DNA from: JAAYCB01 sp012744395
GTDB lineage: Bacteria > Planctomycetota > Planctomycetia > Pirellulales > Thermoguttaceae
DNA: 64,000 bases
NCBI GenBank assembly: GCA_028703175.1
Contig: JAQVNJ010000001.1
Coordinates: 62,001 to 126,000, forward strand
Direction: 5' to 3'
The translations under genes and the position numbers were made by a program. The notes under the pieces were generated by a model. It saw only the letters and a list, made by a program, of their open reading frames with translations. It was not told the DNA's origin and searched no databases. Below are positions 31,452 to 41,195 of this stretch, in pieces; position 1 is the first letter of the stretch, and each line of letters starts with the position of its first letter.

Positions 31452-34400
31452 ATGAGAGAGTATCGCGCGCTTGTCAGCGGATTCCTGCCGGTTCTGGGCC
31501 GCGGAAGAGAGTTGTGGAAATCATCCGAGCTGCAATCCGGGCGAAGCGTTCGCCTGCGCTCGATGCGGATCGAGCCGCTGGAACTGCGGACGCTGCTTTC
31601 CGCCGGAGGGCCGCTGCAATCCGGCGATGCTCTGCTCGCCGGCGGGGCGATTGCCGGGCCGATGCAGACCGCGGGGCAGCCTGGTGAACTGGAGTTGCCG
31701 GCGGCGGACTACGCCGCCAATGCCCTGGCGGCGCCTCTGCAAACGGAAGAGTCGCGAGCAGTGGGGCGGCTATTCGCCGCCTGTGTTGGCCGGGGCATCA
31801 TGGAGATCGACCCGGTCTCCGGCGCGGTGCTGAATGTCTTCGCCGCTCCGAAACCCCAGGGGGTCGGTGACGGTCTGGCATTCGATGGCAAGAGTCTCTG
31901 GTACCTGGCCGGTTCGTTCGACCAGAACACGCTGTACCAGATGAATCCCAACAACGGGGCGGTGATCCGAGCGTTCCCCTTGCCGGACAATGCGTTTCGC
32001 GACGGCCTGACGGCCCTCAACGGCCTGGTTTACATCAGCCACTGGTCCGCCGTGGAACAGGATATCGTCGCCTTCGATCCCGACACGGGGAAGATTGTTC
32101 AGACGCTGGACATCAATGGATTGAATCCCGAGGTCTTCTTCAGCGGCGGCCTGGGGAGCCTCAGCGGACCGGACGCTCTGTTTGTCACCGGGGCGACTAC
32201 CGACCTGGTCTACGAGATCGACCCGGCCACGGGCCACTTGGTCGGCTCGTTTACGCAGACGGACGCTTCCGGAGACCTCGGCGTCGCCGGCTGGGGGGGC
32301 GAGATCTACGTCGGCCGGAACGCATCGAACGTGATCATCGTCTACGACCGCGGCGGCCGCGAACTCCGCCGGATTTCCGTCTCCGGCGCAGGGGGCATTC
32401 AAGCGCTCGGCGGCGGGATCGTCGAGCCGGGCGTCGAAGTCCACCCCCGGTTCGGATTGACGACCAGCGAGGCGGGCGGGACGGCCTCCTTTACCGTCGC
32501 TCTCCGCACGCAGCCCGCGGACAATGTGACGATCCCGCTTGTCTCCAGCGATACGACCGAAGGCGTTGTCTCGCCGACGAGCCTGACCTTCACTGCCGAG
32601 AATTGGGCCGTGCCTCAGACCGTAACCGTCACCGGAGTCGACGATTCCGGCGATGATGGCAGCCTCGCCTACCGTGTGCTCACCGCGCCGGCCGTCAGCG
32701 CCGACCCGAGATACGACGGCTTGGACGGCCCCGATGTCTTCCTGACCAACCTCGATGACGAGGTCTCGGGCAGCGTTGGGCGGCTGTTTGCCTCGTCCGT
32801 GGGCGATGGCATCCTTGAAATCGACCCGGCATCCGGGGCGATTCTCAACCAGCTGGCCGCGCCCGAAACTCTCGGGGTCAACGACGGGCTGGCCTTCGAC
32901 GGCGTCAGCCTCTGGTTCCTCGCCGGCTCCTTTGCCCCCAACACGCTCTACCAGTTGGATCCCGACAGCGGCGCGGTAATCAACAGTTACCCCTTGCCGA
33001 AGAACGGCTTTCGCAATGGGCTTACCGCGCTCAACGGGCGAATCTACATCACGCAGGGCGGCGTCGTCGAAAACGACATCATCGCCTTCGACCCCGCGAC
33101 CGGAACCGTTGTCCAAACGCTGGATGTCGACGGGCTGAACCCCGGCGTGGCCCTCGTCGGAGGCCTTGGCAGCTTGACGGACCCCGACGTGCTTCTGGCG
33201 ACGGGGGCACTCGACGACCTGATCTACAAGATCGATCCTTTTACCGGCCTGGTCCTCGGTTCCTTCACGCAGAATCAAGGCGGCGTCGACGATGGCCTGG
33301 CCGGCTGGGGGGGAGAAATCTACATCGGCAGGCACATCGGCAACGAAGTCTTCGTCTACGACCGATCGGGCGCCGAGGTCCGCAGCATCACAATCCCCGG
33401 GATCGGCGGCATGCAGTCTCTCGGGGGCGGGGCGCTCCGCTCCGGCATCACGGTCAGCCCCACCTCGCAGTTGAGGACCAGCGAGGCCGGAGGCACGGCG
33501 ACCTTCACCATCGTGCTGGAATCCGCCCCCTCGGACAACGTGACGATTCCGGTCTCTTCGAGCAATCCCGACGAAGGCGTCGCCTCGCCCTCCAGCCTCA
33601 CGTTCACGCCAGCCGACTGGCGCACGCCGCAGACGGTGACCGTCACCGGAGTCGACGACGACGTGGACGACGGCGATGTCCCGTACACCATTATCCTGGG
33701 CGAAGCGATCACCGCCGACCCGACGTATGCGGGTTTCGATCCGGCGGACGTCTCGGTGACCAACGCCAACGACGACACGGCGGGCATCGCGGTCGTGCCG
33801 ATGTCGCCGCTGGTGACCACCGAGGCCGGCGGCGCCGCCCGGTTCGCCGTCGTGCTCGCCAGCCGCCCGGCGGCCAGCGTCACGATCGCTTTGGCTTCCA
33901 GCGACAGCGGCGAAGGGATCGTCTCGCCCGGCAGCCTGGTGTTCACGACGGACAACTGGAGCACGCCGCAGACGGTGACCGTTACCGGAGTCGACGACTT
34001 GATCGATGACGGCGATGCGGCCTACACGATCGCCGTCGGTCCGCCGACCACGAGCGACGCGCAGTACGCGGCGGTCCGCCATCCCGGCGTCGCCGTTACG
34101 AACATCGACGACGACACGGCCGGGATCAGCGTCGCGCCGACCGCCGGCCTCGTGACCACCGAGGCCGGCGGCACCGCCGAGTTCACCATCGTGCTCGACA
34201 GCCAGCCGACCGACAATGTGACCGTGGCGGTCTCTTCCAGCAATCTCAACGAAGGCACGGTCTCGCCCGGCAGCGTCACCTTCAGCACTGCCAACTGGTA
34301 CGTCCCCCAGACGGTCACGGTCACCGGCGCGGACGATCTGGTGGACGACGGCGATGCGGTCTACACGATTCTTGTCCGCCCGGCGGTCACGGGCGATCCG

Positions 34401-37400
34401 AAGTACGCAGCACTCAACCCGGCCGGCGTCACGGTAACGAACGTCGATAACGATACGGCCGACATCGTGGCCGTTCCGCTCTTCGGACTATCGACCACGG
34501 AAGCCGGCGGCAGGGCCCAGTTCACCGTCGTCCTGGCCAGTGCGCCGACCTCCGACGTGGCCGTCGCGGTCTCTTCGACGAATCCGGCCGAAGGAGTCGC
34601 CTCTGTATCCAGCCTGAGATTCACCACGGCCAATTGGAGCACGCCGCAAACGGTGACGGTCACGGGCGTCAACGATTTCGTCGACGATGGCGACGTTCCC
34701 TACACGATCATGGTCGGCCCGGTGACCTCGAGCGACACGAAGTACGCGGCAATCGGCACGAAGGAAATCTGGGCAACGAATCTCGACGACGACACGGCCG
34801 GGATCAAGATCATGCCCACCTCCGGGCTGGTGACGACCGAGGCCGGCGGCGCCGCCACGTTCAGCGTCGTGCTCAATAGCCAGCCGAAGGACAACGTGTC
34901 CATCGCCGTCTCGTCCAGCGACCTGACGGAGTGCGCGGTATCGCCGGCGGCGCTCTCGTTCACTCCAGCCAACTGGCGCATACCGAAGCAGGTGACCGTG
35001 ACGGGCGTCGACGATTCTGTCGTCGACGGCGATAGAAGCTGCACGATCCTGTTGAGCCCGGCCGCTTCCGCTGATCCGCAATACGCCGGGATGCAGCCGG
35101 TCGGCGTCTCCGTCAGGAATCTCGACAACGATGCGGTCGGCATCCGCGTCAGCCCGGATTCCGGCCTGGCGACGAGCGAGGCCGGCGGCGCCGCCACGTT
35201 CACCGTCGTGCTCACCAGCCGGCCGGAAGCCGACGTCTCCCTTGCCATCACCTCGAACGACCCCGGCGAGGGAACCGTCTCGCCAGCAGCTCTGACCTTC
35301 GCGCCGAGCAACTGGAACGTAGCGCAGACGGTCACCGTAACCGGCGTGGACGACCCGGTCGACGATGGCGATGTGACCTACACGATCCGCATCGAAGCCG
35401 CGGCCAGCGCCGACCCCGACTACGCCGCGCTCGCTGCGGTGGACGTCGCCGTCGTCAATGCCGACGACGACGCGGCCGGAATCACGGTCAGCCCGATCTC
35501 CGGCCTGGTGACGACCGAGGGGGGCGGCACGGCGGCGTTCACCGTCGTCCTCGACACGCCGCCGGCGGCCGACGTGACGATCCGCCTCGCGTCGAGCGAC
35601 CTGGGCGAAGGGACGGTCTCGCCGGCCGGCCTGACGTTCACCGCGGCCAACTGGAACCTGCCGCAGACGGTCACCGTGACCGGCGTGGACGACCTGGTGG
35701 ACGACGGCGATGTGGGCTACACGATCCACGTCGGGCCGGTGACCAGCGGCGACGAGAAATACGCCGCGCTCGCTGCGGTGGACGTCGCCGTCGTCAATAC
35801 CGACAACGACACGGCGGGAATCACGGTCAGCCCGATCTCCGGCTTGGTGACGACCGAGGGGGGCGGCGCGGCGGCGTTCAGCGTGGCCCTCGACACGCCG
35901 CCGGCGGCCGACGTGACGATCCGCCTCGCGTCGAGCGACCCGGGCGAGGGGACGGTCTCGCCGGCCGGCCTGACGTTCACCGCGGCCAACTGGAACCTGC
36001 CGCAGACGGTCACCGTGACCGGCGTGGACGACCTGGTGGACGACGGCGATGTGGGCTACACGATCCACGTCGGGCCGGTGACCAGCGGTGACGAGAAATA
36101 CGCCGCGCTCGCTGCGGTGGACGTCGCCGTCGTCAATACCGACGACGACACGGCGGGAATCACGGTCAGCCCGATCTCCGGCCTGGTGACGACCGAGGGG
36201 GGCGGCGCGGCGGCGTTTAGCGTGGTCCTCGACACGCCGCCGGCGGCCGACGTGACGATCCGCCTCGCGTCGAGTGACCCGGACGAGGGGACGGTCTCGC
36301 CGCTCGGCCTGACGTTCACCGCGGCCAACTGGAACCTGCCGCAGACGGTCACCGTGACCGGCGTGGACGACCTGGTGGACGACGGCGATGTGGGCTACAC
36401 GATCCACGTCGGGCCGGTGACCAGCGGCGACGAGAAATACGCCGCGCTCGCTGCGGTGGACGTCGCCGTCGTCAATGCCGACAACGACACGGCCGGTGTG
36501 ACGATCCAGTGGCAGACCGAACGGCGGACGACCGAGGGGGGCGGCACGGCGGCGTTCACCGTGGTCCTCGATACGCAGCCGCTAGACGCGGTGACCATCG
36601 CCATTCAGTCGAGCGACCCAGCCGAGGGGACCGTCTCGCCCGCCCGGTTGACCTTCACTCCCGAGAACTGGTCTTCAGCGCAGCAGGTGACGGTTGTGGG
36701 GGTGGACGATGACGCCAGCGACGGCGACACGGCCTACCAGGTGACGGTCGGGCCGCCCGGCGGCGGCGATCCGGTTTACGCCGCGCTGCCGGCTCGGCAA
36801 TTCTCGCTGGTGAATGCCGACGACGAAGCGGGCCAGGTTGTCGCCGATCTGGGAGTTGTCGATTTCCGTCGGCTGGAAGGGCTGGAGCCCGGCGCCGGCG
36901 CGCTGTGGTATCGCCTGGAAACCGCGCGCGCCGGCTGGCTGACGGTCCAGTCGGCCGCCGGAGCGACCGCCGGAGCGCTGGAGATTGGCATTTACGCCCC
37001 AGAAGACACGGTCGCGCCGCTGGCGACCTCGAATCCCGGCGATGCGACGCCGCGAATCGATTACACGGTGGAAGAGGGGCAGACTTACCTGATTGAGGTC
37101 AGCGGCTCCGCCGGGGGCGTGGAACTGTGCCTGGCGAACCTGGTGGACGTGATCGGCGATTCGGTGACGACCCACGGGACGCCGCTGGATGATCATTTCT
37201 ACTTCGATGCCGGAGCTTCCTGCACGATCACGATCAACGGAGTCGTTTACGAGTTCGACGACGGGGAAGTGACGGCAATCCAGTTCGACGGGGGCGAAGG
37301 CTGGGATGTCGTCTGGCTCTACGACTCGCCCGGCGACGATACCCTGGAGGCCTGGCCCGACCGCGTGGTGATGAGCAATGCGACGGGCGGCGGAGCGGCC

Positions 37401-38126
37401 GCCTACTCGGTCGAAGCCAGCGGGTTCGAGGATTTGCAGTCGTACTCCGTGCGAGGCGGCGTCGATGCGGCGATTCTCCACGGATCGGGCGACCACGACA
37501 AGCTGAAGAGCTACGAGGAGTTCGTGCGGCTGCGGGCGAAAAACACGGTCTATTCGCTGCGGGCGAAGAGGTTCGCCTCGATCGTCTGCGATCCCGGCCC
37601 GGGGGGCGATGATGCGGCGGTCTTCAACGGCACCGAGGGGAACGAGACCTTCACGTACCACGGCGGGGACAACGCCGCCCGCATGCAGGGCCAGAACCGC
37701 GATCACTTGGCCGTCGGATTCGGGTCCGTCATCGTTCGCGGCGGAGGCGGCGAGGGCGACGTGGCTTACTTCACCGATTTGCCAGGCCCGGACTCCGCAG
37801 TCGACGACGTCTTCTACTTCAAGAGTCACAAGACGGAGCTGGTCAAGGCCGGTGTCACGGTAACCGCCCGGGCGTTCGACGAGGTCCATGCCACGGCGAG
37901 CGAGGGGGGCTTCGACGTGGCGCGAATCTACGACACGACCGGGGACGATCACTTCGAGTGCGAAGGCGACACGGCGCGGCTGTTCAGGAGAGTTGGAACG
38001 CAACTCGACTTGCTCTACGAGGTGATCGCCTTCGAACGGGTGAAGGTCTTCGGCTCGGGAGGCAACGACACGAAAGACGTCCGCGACCACACGTTCGAGT
38101 TGTTCTTCACCAATTTCGGCGAGTAG
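31452..38126 (+). CDS. Giant secreted Calx-beta-type repeat protein with planctomycete extracellular signature
   Basis: This is a protein of about 2224 aa. Near its N-terminus is the arginine-rich RSMRIEPLELRTLLS motif, the hallmark of the planctomycete extracellular-protein family (Planc_extracel type), thought to mark export to the cell surface. Two homologous propeller-like modules follow (about 31760-32430 and 32770-33440, each with LAFDG-SLW-LAGSF, GLTALNG, GGLGSL and AGWGGEIY motifs), each followed by a Calx-beta-like repeat. The repeats then continue in tandem at an exact 113-residue period to 36836. Each carries a TTEAGG-xA-F-VVL / PQTVTVTGVDD-DDGD pattern, rich in Asp and so probably calcium binding. 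The last 430 residues are beta-rich with haemolysin-like DGGEGWD and GSGGNDT turns. The start ATG follows a GGGAGGG site; ATG 31434 is an alternative. Adhesion or surface-layer function is inferred. Confidence 0.85.
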   Translation: MREYRALVSGFLPVLGRGRELWKSSELQSGRSVRLRSMRIEPLELRTLLSAGGPLQSGDALLAGGAIAGPMQTAGQPGELELPAADYAANALAAPLQTEESRAVGRLFAACVGRGIMEIDPVSGAVLNVFAAPKPQGVGDGLAFDGKSLWYLAGSFDQNTLYQMNPNNGAVIRAFPLPDNAFRDGLTALNGLVYISHWSAVEQDIVAFDPDTGKIVQTLDINGLNPEVFFSGGLGSLSGPDALFVTGATTDLVYEIDPATGHLVGSFTQTDASGDLGVAGWGGEIYVGRNASNVIIVYDRGGRELRRISVSGAGGIQALGGGIVEPGVEVHPRFGLTTSEAGGTASFTVALRTQPADNVTIPLVSSDTTEGVVSPTSLTFTAENWAVPQTVTVTGVDDSGDDGSLAYRVLTAPAVSADPRYDGLDGPDVFLTNLDDEVSGSVGRLFASSVGDGILEIDPASGAILNQLAAPETLGVNDGLAFDGVSLWFLAGSFAPNTLYQLDPDSGAVINSYPLPKNGFRNGLTALNGRIYITQGGVVENDIIAFDPATGTVVQTLDVDGLNPGVALVGGLGSLTDPDVLLATGALDDLIYKIDPFTGLVLGSFTQNQGGVDDGLAGWGGEIYIGRHIGNEVFVYDRSGAEVRSITIPGIGGMQSLGGGALRSGITVSPTSQLRTSEAGGTATFTIVLESAPSDNVTIPVSSSNPDEGVASPSSLTFTPADWRTPQTVTVTGVDDDVDDGDVPYTIILGEAITADPTYAGFDPADVSVTNANDDTAGIAVVPMSPLVTTEAGGAARFAVVLASRPAASVTIALASSDSGEGIVSPGSLVFTTDNWSTPQTVTVTGVDDLIDDGDAAYTIAVGPPTTSDAQYAAVRHPGVAVTNIDDDTAGISVAPTAGLVTTEAGGTAEFTIVLDSQPTDNVTVAVSSSNLNEGTVSPGSVTFSTANWYVPQTVTVTGADDLVDDGDAVYTILVRPAVTGDPKYAALNPAGVTVTNVDNDTADIVAVPLFGLSTTEAGGRAQFTVVLASAPTSDVAVAVSSTNPAEGVASVSSLRFTTANWSTPQTVTVTGVNDFVDDGDVPYTIMVGPVTSSDTKYAAIGTKEIWATNLDDDTAGIKIMPTSGLVTTEAGGAATFSVVLNSQPKDNVSIAVSSSDLTECAVSPAALSFTPANWRIPKQVTVTGVDDSVVDGDRSCTILLSPAASADPQYAGMQPVGVSVRNLDNDAVGIRVSPDSGLATSEAGGAATFTVVLTSRPEADVSLAITSNDPGEGTVSPAALTFAPSNWNVAQTVTVTGVDDPVDDGDVTYTIRIEAAASADPDYAALAAVDVAVVNADDDAAGITVSPISGLVTTEGGGTAAFTVVLDTPPAADVTIRLASSDLGEGTVSPAGLTFTAANWNLPQTVTVTGVDDLVDDGDVGYTIHVGPVTSGDEKYAALAAVDVAVVNTDNDTAGITVSPISGLVTTEGGGAAAFSVALDTPPAADVTIRLASSDPGEGTVSPAGLTFTAANWNLPQTVTVTGVDDLVDDGDVGYTIHVGPVTSGDEKYAALAAVDVAVVNTDDDTAGITVSPISGLVTTEGGGAAAFSVVLDTPPAADVTIRLASSDPDEGTVSPLGLTFTAANWNLPQTVTVTGVDDLVDDGDVGYTIHVGPVTSGDEKYAALAAVDVAVVNADNDTAGVTIQWQTERRTTEGGGTAAFTVVLDTQPLDAVTIAIQSSDPAEGTVSPARLTFTPENWSSAQQVTVVGVDDDASDGDTAYQVTVGPPGGGDPVYAALPARQFSLVNADDEAGQVVADLGVVDFRRLEGLEPGAGALWYRLETARAGWLTVQSAAGATAGALEIGIYAPEDTVAPLATSNPGDATPRIDYTVEEGQTYLIEVSGSAGGVELCLANLVDVIGDSVTTHGTPLDDHFYFDAGASCTITINGVVYEFDDGEVTAIQFDGGEGWDVVWLYDSPGDDTLEAWPDRVVMSNATGGGAAAYSVEASGFEDLQSYSVRGGVDAAILHGSGDHDKLKSYEEFVRLRAKNTVYSLRAKRFASIVCDPGPGGDDAAVFNGTEGNETFTYHGGDNAARMQGQNRDHLAVGFGSVIVRGGGGEGDVAYFTDLPGPDSAVDDVFYFKSHKTELVKAGVTVTARAFDEVHATASEGGFDVARIYDTTGDDHFECEGDTARLFRRVGTQLDLLYEVIAFERVKVFGSGGNDTKDVRDHTFELFFTNFGE
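33447..36836 (+). repeat. Ten in-frame tandem repeats of exactly 339 bp
   Basis: The equivalent I-x-V-x-P point of each unit falls at 33447, 33786, 34125, 34464, 34803, 35142, 35481, 35820, 36159 and 36498, always 339 bp apart. An eleventh unit at 32432 is separated from these by the second propeller module. Units starting 35481, 35820 and 36159 are nearly identical at the DNA level. Confidence 0.9.
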
Positions 38127-38211
38127 GGTGGTCGAATGCGGCCCCAAACGATCGGCAGCGGGCCCCAATCGCCCTGCCGGCGCCGAACAAGCCCGCACGG
38201 CCGAAGCGCAG

Positions 38212-38252
38212 GCGGCGGCCCACCGTCAGCCCGCCTCACGGTGGGCCGCCGC
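38212..38252. terminator. Perfect 15-bp GC-rich hairpin after the giant repeat gene
   Basis: GCGGCGGCCCACCGT (38212-38226) and ACGGTGGGCCGCCGC (38238-38252) pair perfectly around an 11-nt loop, 85 bp downstream of the stop. No U-tract follows on either strand. Confidence 0.45.
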
Positions 38253-38377
38253 TGGCGGCGCGGCCACGCGTGCCGCAGAGCTCGGCTGGCGCTCGTCGGC
38301 GATCTGATTGACAGCCGCCACCCGGCGTCGTAGGCTACCTGTTTTACTGGTCGACTTGCGGTTTTGGAGTGCAAGGC

Positions 38378-39154
38378 ATGGCTGAGGCACGGGTTGCGAT
38401 CGTTACGGGCGGGTCGCGGGGGATCGGGCGGGGAATCTGCGTGGAACTGGGCCGACTGGGCCTTGCCGTGCTGGTCAACTACGCCAGCCGGCCCGACGCC
38501 GCCGAGGAGACCGTCCGCCAGATCACCGCCGCCGGCGGCAAGGCGATCGCCCTGAAGGCCGACGTTGGCTCGGGCGCGGACCGCCGCGCGCTGGTCGCCC
38601 GCACGCTCGACACGTTCGGCCGCCTCGACGTGCTCGTCAACAACGCCGGGATTACCTCGCAAGGACGGAAAGACATCCTCGAAGCCAGCGAGGAGAGCTG
38701 GGACCTCGTCTTCGACACGAACCTCAAGGGGCCGTTCTTCCTTTCCCAACGGGTCGCCAACGAAATGATCCGCCAGATCGGCGCGGGATCGATCGAGGAG
38801 GGCAAGATCGTGAACATTTCGTCGGTCTCGCACTACGCGGTCTCGGTCAACCGGGCCGACTACTGCATGAGCAAGGCCGCCGTGAGCATGATGACCAGAC
38901 TGTTCGCGCAGCGCCTGGCCGGCGAGAAGATCGGCGTCTTCGAGGTCTCCCCCGGCGTGATCGAGAGCGACATGACCGCCCCGGTCAAGGAAAAGTACGA
39001 CCGGCTGATCGCTGAAGGCTTCTGGCCGATCCGCCGCTGGGGCCGCCCGGCGGACGTGGCCAAGGCGGTGGCCGCGATCGTCGAAGGGTACTTTCCCTTC
39101 AGCACCGGCGACGTGTTCCACATCGACGGCGGATTCCACATCCGCACACTCTGA
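38378..39154 (+). CDS. Short-chain dehydrogenase/reductase (3-ketoacyl-ACP reductase-like)
   Basis: This is a 258-aa classical SDR. The cofactor motif VTGGSRGIGRGICVEL is at the N-terminus, NNAGI is near residue 90, the catalytic Ser lies in VNISSVSHYAVSVN, and the Tyr/Lys pair is YCMSKAAVSM. The C-terminal GGFHI follows the usual family end. The ATG at 38378 has GGAG about 10 bp upstream and is preferred over the GTG at 38369. A flavoprotein gene starts 51 bp downstream on the same strand, suggesting co-transcription. The pairing with a flavin oxidoreductase suggests sugar or polyol catabolism rather than fatty-acid synthesis, but this is inference. Confidence 0.85.
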   Translation: MAEARVAIVTGGSRGIGRGICVELGRLGLAVLVNYASRPDAAEETVRQITAAGGKAIALKADVGSGADRRALVARTLDTFGRLDVLVNNAGITSQGRKDILEASEESWDLVFDTNLKGPFFLSQRVANEMIRQIGAGSIEEGKIVNISSVSHYAVSVNRADYCMSKAAVSMMTRLFAQRLAGEKIGVFEVSPGVIESDMTAPVKEKYDRLIAEGFWPIRRWGRPADVAKAVAAIVEGYFPFSTGDVFHIDGGFHIRTL

Positions 39155-39205
39155 CCCGCGCTGGCGGCGGCCGTGGTGCGCGGAATCGCCGCGGGAGACG
39201 TTCCG

Positions 39206-41185
39206 ATGCGACAAGAACGATTGGAGGTCCAGACGACTTCCGGGGCGCGATGCGAGGCGCCGGTTCGCTGGGTCCACACGCTCGTGGTCGGCAGCGGCGC
39301 GGCGGGGCTCAACGCCGCGGTGCAGCTGCGCGGCTCGGGGATCGACGACCTGGCGGTCCTCACCGAGGGGCTGGACAAGGGGACGTCGATCAACACCGGG
39401 TCGGACAAGCAGACCTACTACAAGCTCTCGCTCTGCGGCGACGCGCCCGACTCGCCCCGCGAGCTGGCCGAGACGCTGTTCAACGGCGGCGGAATGCACG
39501 GCGATCTGGCCCTGGTCGAGGCCAGCCTCTCGCCCCGCGGGTTCCTGCACCTGGTGGACCTCGGCGTCCCCTTTCCGCGCGACGCTTACGGCCAGTTCAT
39601 CGGCTACAAGACGGACCACGACCCGCGGCAGCGCGCCACGTCGATCGGGCCCTATACCTCGCGGGAGATGTGCCGGGCATTGGCCCGCCGCGCCCGGCTG
39701 CTGGATATCCCGGTTGCCGAGGGCCGGCACGCCGCCGAGCTTGTGACGCTCGATGAAGGCAACAAGAAACGGGTCTGTGGACTCGTTGCCGCGACGGACT
39801 CCGGGGCGCTGGAAGTCTACGTGGCGGAAAACGTCGTCTTCGCCGTCGGCGGGCCCGGCGGGCTCTACAAGACGTCCGTTTACCCCGAAGTCCACACCGG
39901 GGCGATCGGCGTGGCCCTGATGGCCGGCGCGGTTGCGCAGAACCTGCCCGAGTCGCAATTCGGCCTGGCTTCGATCAAGCACCGCTGGAACGTGTCGGGC
40001 ACGTACATGCAGGTTGTGCCGCGCCTGGTCAGCACGGCGGCCGACGGCCAGGGCGAGGCGCGCGAGTTTCTCCTCGAATATTTCGCGACGCCGGGCGAAA
40101 TGAATTCCAGCGTGTTCTTAAAGGGCTACCAGTGGCCCTTCGATTCGCGCAAGGTGGTCGGCGGCTCGTCGCTCATCGACATCCTCGTCTATATCGAGAC
40201 CGTACTCAAAGGCCGGCGGGTGTTTCTCGACTATCGCGGCAATCCCGCGGGCTATCGGCTGGAGCAGCTCAGCGAGGAGCCGCGGCGGTACCTGGAGAAG
40301 TCGGCTGCCCTGCAAGCGACGCCGATCGAGCGGCTCCGCCACATGAACCCCGCCGCGATCGAGATGTACCGCGAACACGGAATCGACATCGCCAGCGAGC
40401 CGCTGGAGATCGCCGTCTGCGCGCAGCACAACAACGGCGGACTGGCGAGCAATCACTGGTGGGAGTCGGTGAACATCGAGCACCTGTTTCCGGTCGGCGA
40501 GGTGAACGGCTCCCATGGCGTCTACCGACCGGGCGGCTCGGCGCTCAACGCGGGCCAGGTGGGCGGCTTCCGCGCCGCCGAGTTCATCGCCAATCGCTAC
40601 CGGCAGTGGACGCTCTCCGCGAGTGCGGCGGCCGAGGCGGGCCGGCGGGCACTCGAACGGATCGCCGGCTGGCGGGAGCGCTCGGCCACCGCCGAAAAGA
40701 CATGGCAGGCCGAGCGGGACGAACTGCAAGCCCGAATGAGCAGGTCGGCGGCGCACATCCGCCGCGGCGACGACCTGCGCGCCGCGGCGGCCGCGGCCTG
40801 GCGGCAGGTCGAACGGCTGGAGCGGTCGGGTTGCGGGTTTGCCGGCGAGGCCGACTCGGTCGAAGCTTTGCGGACGCGCCAATTGGGCTTCGCCCATGCC
40901 GTCTACCTCGAGGCGGTTGCGTTTGCCGTGGCCTCCGGCACGGGGAGCCGCGGCTCGGCGATCGTCTTGGACCCGGACGGGCTCCCGATCCACCCGTCCC
41001 TGGAGACGCCCTGGCAGATTCTGCCGGAGAACGCCGATTTTCGCTCGTTCGTTCAGGAGACGCGCTCCCTGGGGGCCGGCCAGGTTGAAAATCGCTGGGT
41101 CGTGCGGCGGCCGTTGCCGGAGTCGGACACCTGGTTCGAGACGGCCTGGGCGCGCTTCCGCCGCGGCGAGATCTACCAGTCGTAA
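39206..41185 (+). CDS. FAD-binding fumarate reductase/succinate dehydrogenase-type flavoprotein
   Basis: This is a 659-aa oxidoreductase with the dinucleotide motif TLVVGSGAAGLNAAVQL at the N-terminus. Central FAD/substrate-domain features are SDKQTYYKLSLCGD, FAVGGPGGLYKTSVYPEVHT and GEMNSSVFLKGYQWPFDSR. The FAD-binding second half is LFPVGEVNGSHGVYRPGGSALNAGQVGG, shown here in two halves: the first ends at GVYRPGG and the second begins SALNAGQ. The overall layout is that of soluble fumarate reductase/aspartate oxidase flavoproteins, but the substrate is not evident. The C-terminal third is helical and Arg/Ala-rich. The ATG start at 39206 has GGGAGA upstream. It lies directly after the SDR gene. 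Confidence 0.75.
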   Translation: MRQERLEVQTTSGARCEAPVRWVHTLVVGSGAAGLNAAVQLRGSGIDDLAVLTEGLDKGTSINTGSDKQTYYKLSLCGDAPDSPRELAETLFNGGGMHGDLALVEASLSPRGFLHLVDLGVPFPRDAYGQFIGYKTDHDPRQRATSIGPYTSREMCRALARRARLLDIPVAEGRHAAELVTLDEGNKKRVCGLVAATDSGALEVYVAENVVFAVGGPGGLYKTSVYPEVHTGAIGVALMAGAVAQNLPESQFGLASIKHRWNVSGTYMQVVPRLVSTAADGQGEAREFLLEYFATPGEMNSSVFLKGYQWPFDSRKVVGGSSLIDILVYIETVLKGRRVFLDYRGNPAGYRLEQLSEEPRRYLEKSAALQATPIERLRHMNPAAIEMYREHGIDIASEPLEIAVCAQHNNGGLASNHWWESVNIEHLFPVGEVNGSHGVYRPGGSALNAGQVGGFRAAEFIANRYRQWTLSASAAAEAGRRALERIAGWRERSATAEKTWQAERDELQARMSRSAAHIRRGDDLRAAAAAAWRQVERLERSGCGFAGEADSVEALRTRQLGFAHAVYLEAVAFAVASGTGSRGSAIVLDPDGLPIHPSLETPWQILPENADFRSFVQETRSLGAGQVENRWVVRRPLPESDTWFETAWARFRRGEIYQS

Positions 41186-41195
41186 TCGCCGGCCG

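Noticed and set aside
34488..36407. Open frame of 639 codons antisense to the Calx-beta array
   Set aside because: It is repetitive only because the sense strand is. The sense frame has clear protein repeats and the antisense one no known domain.
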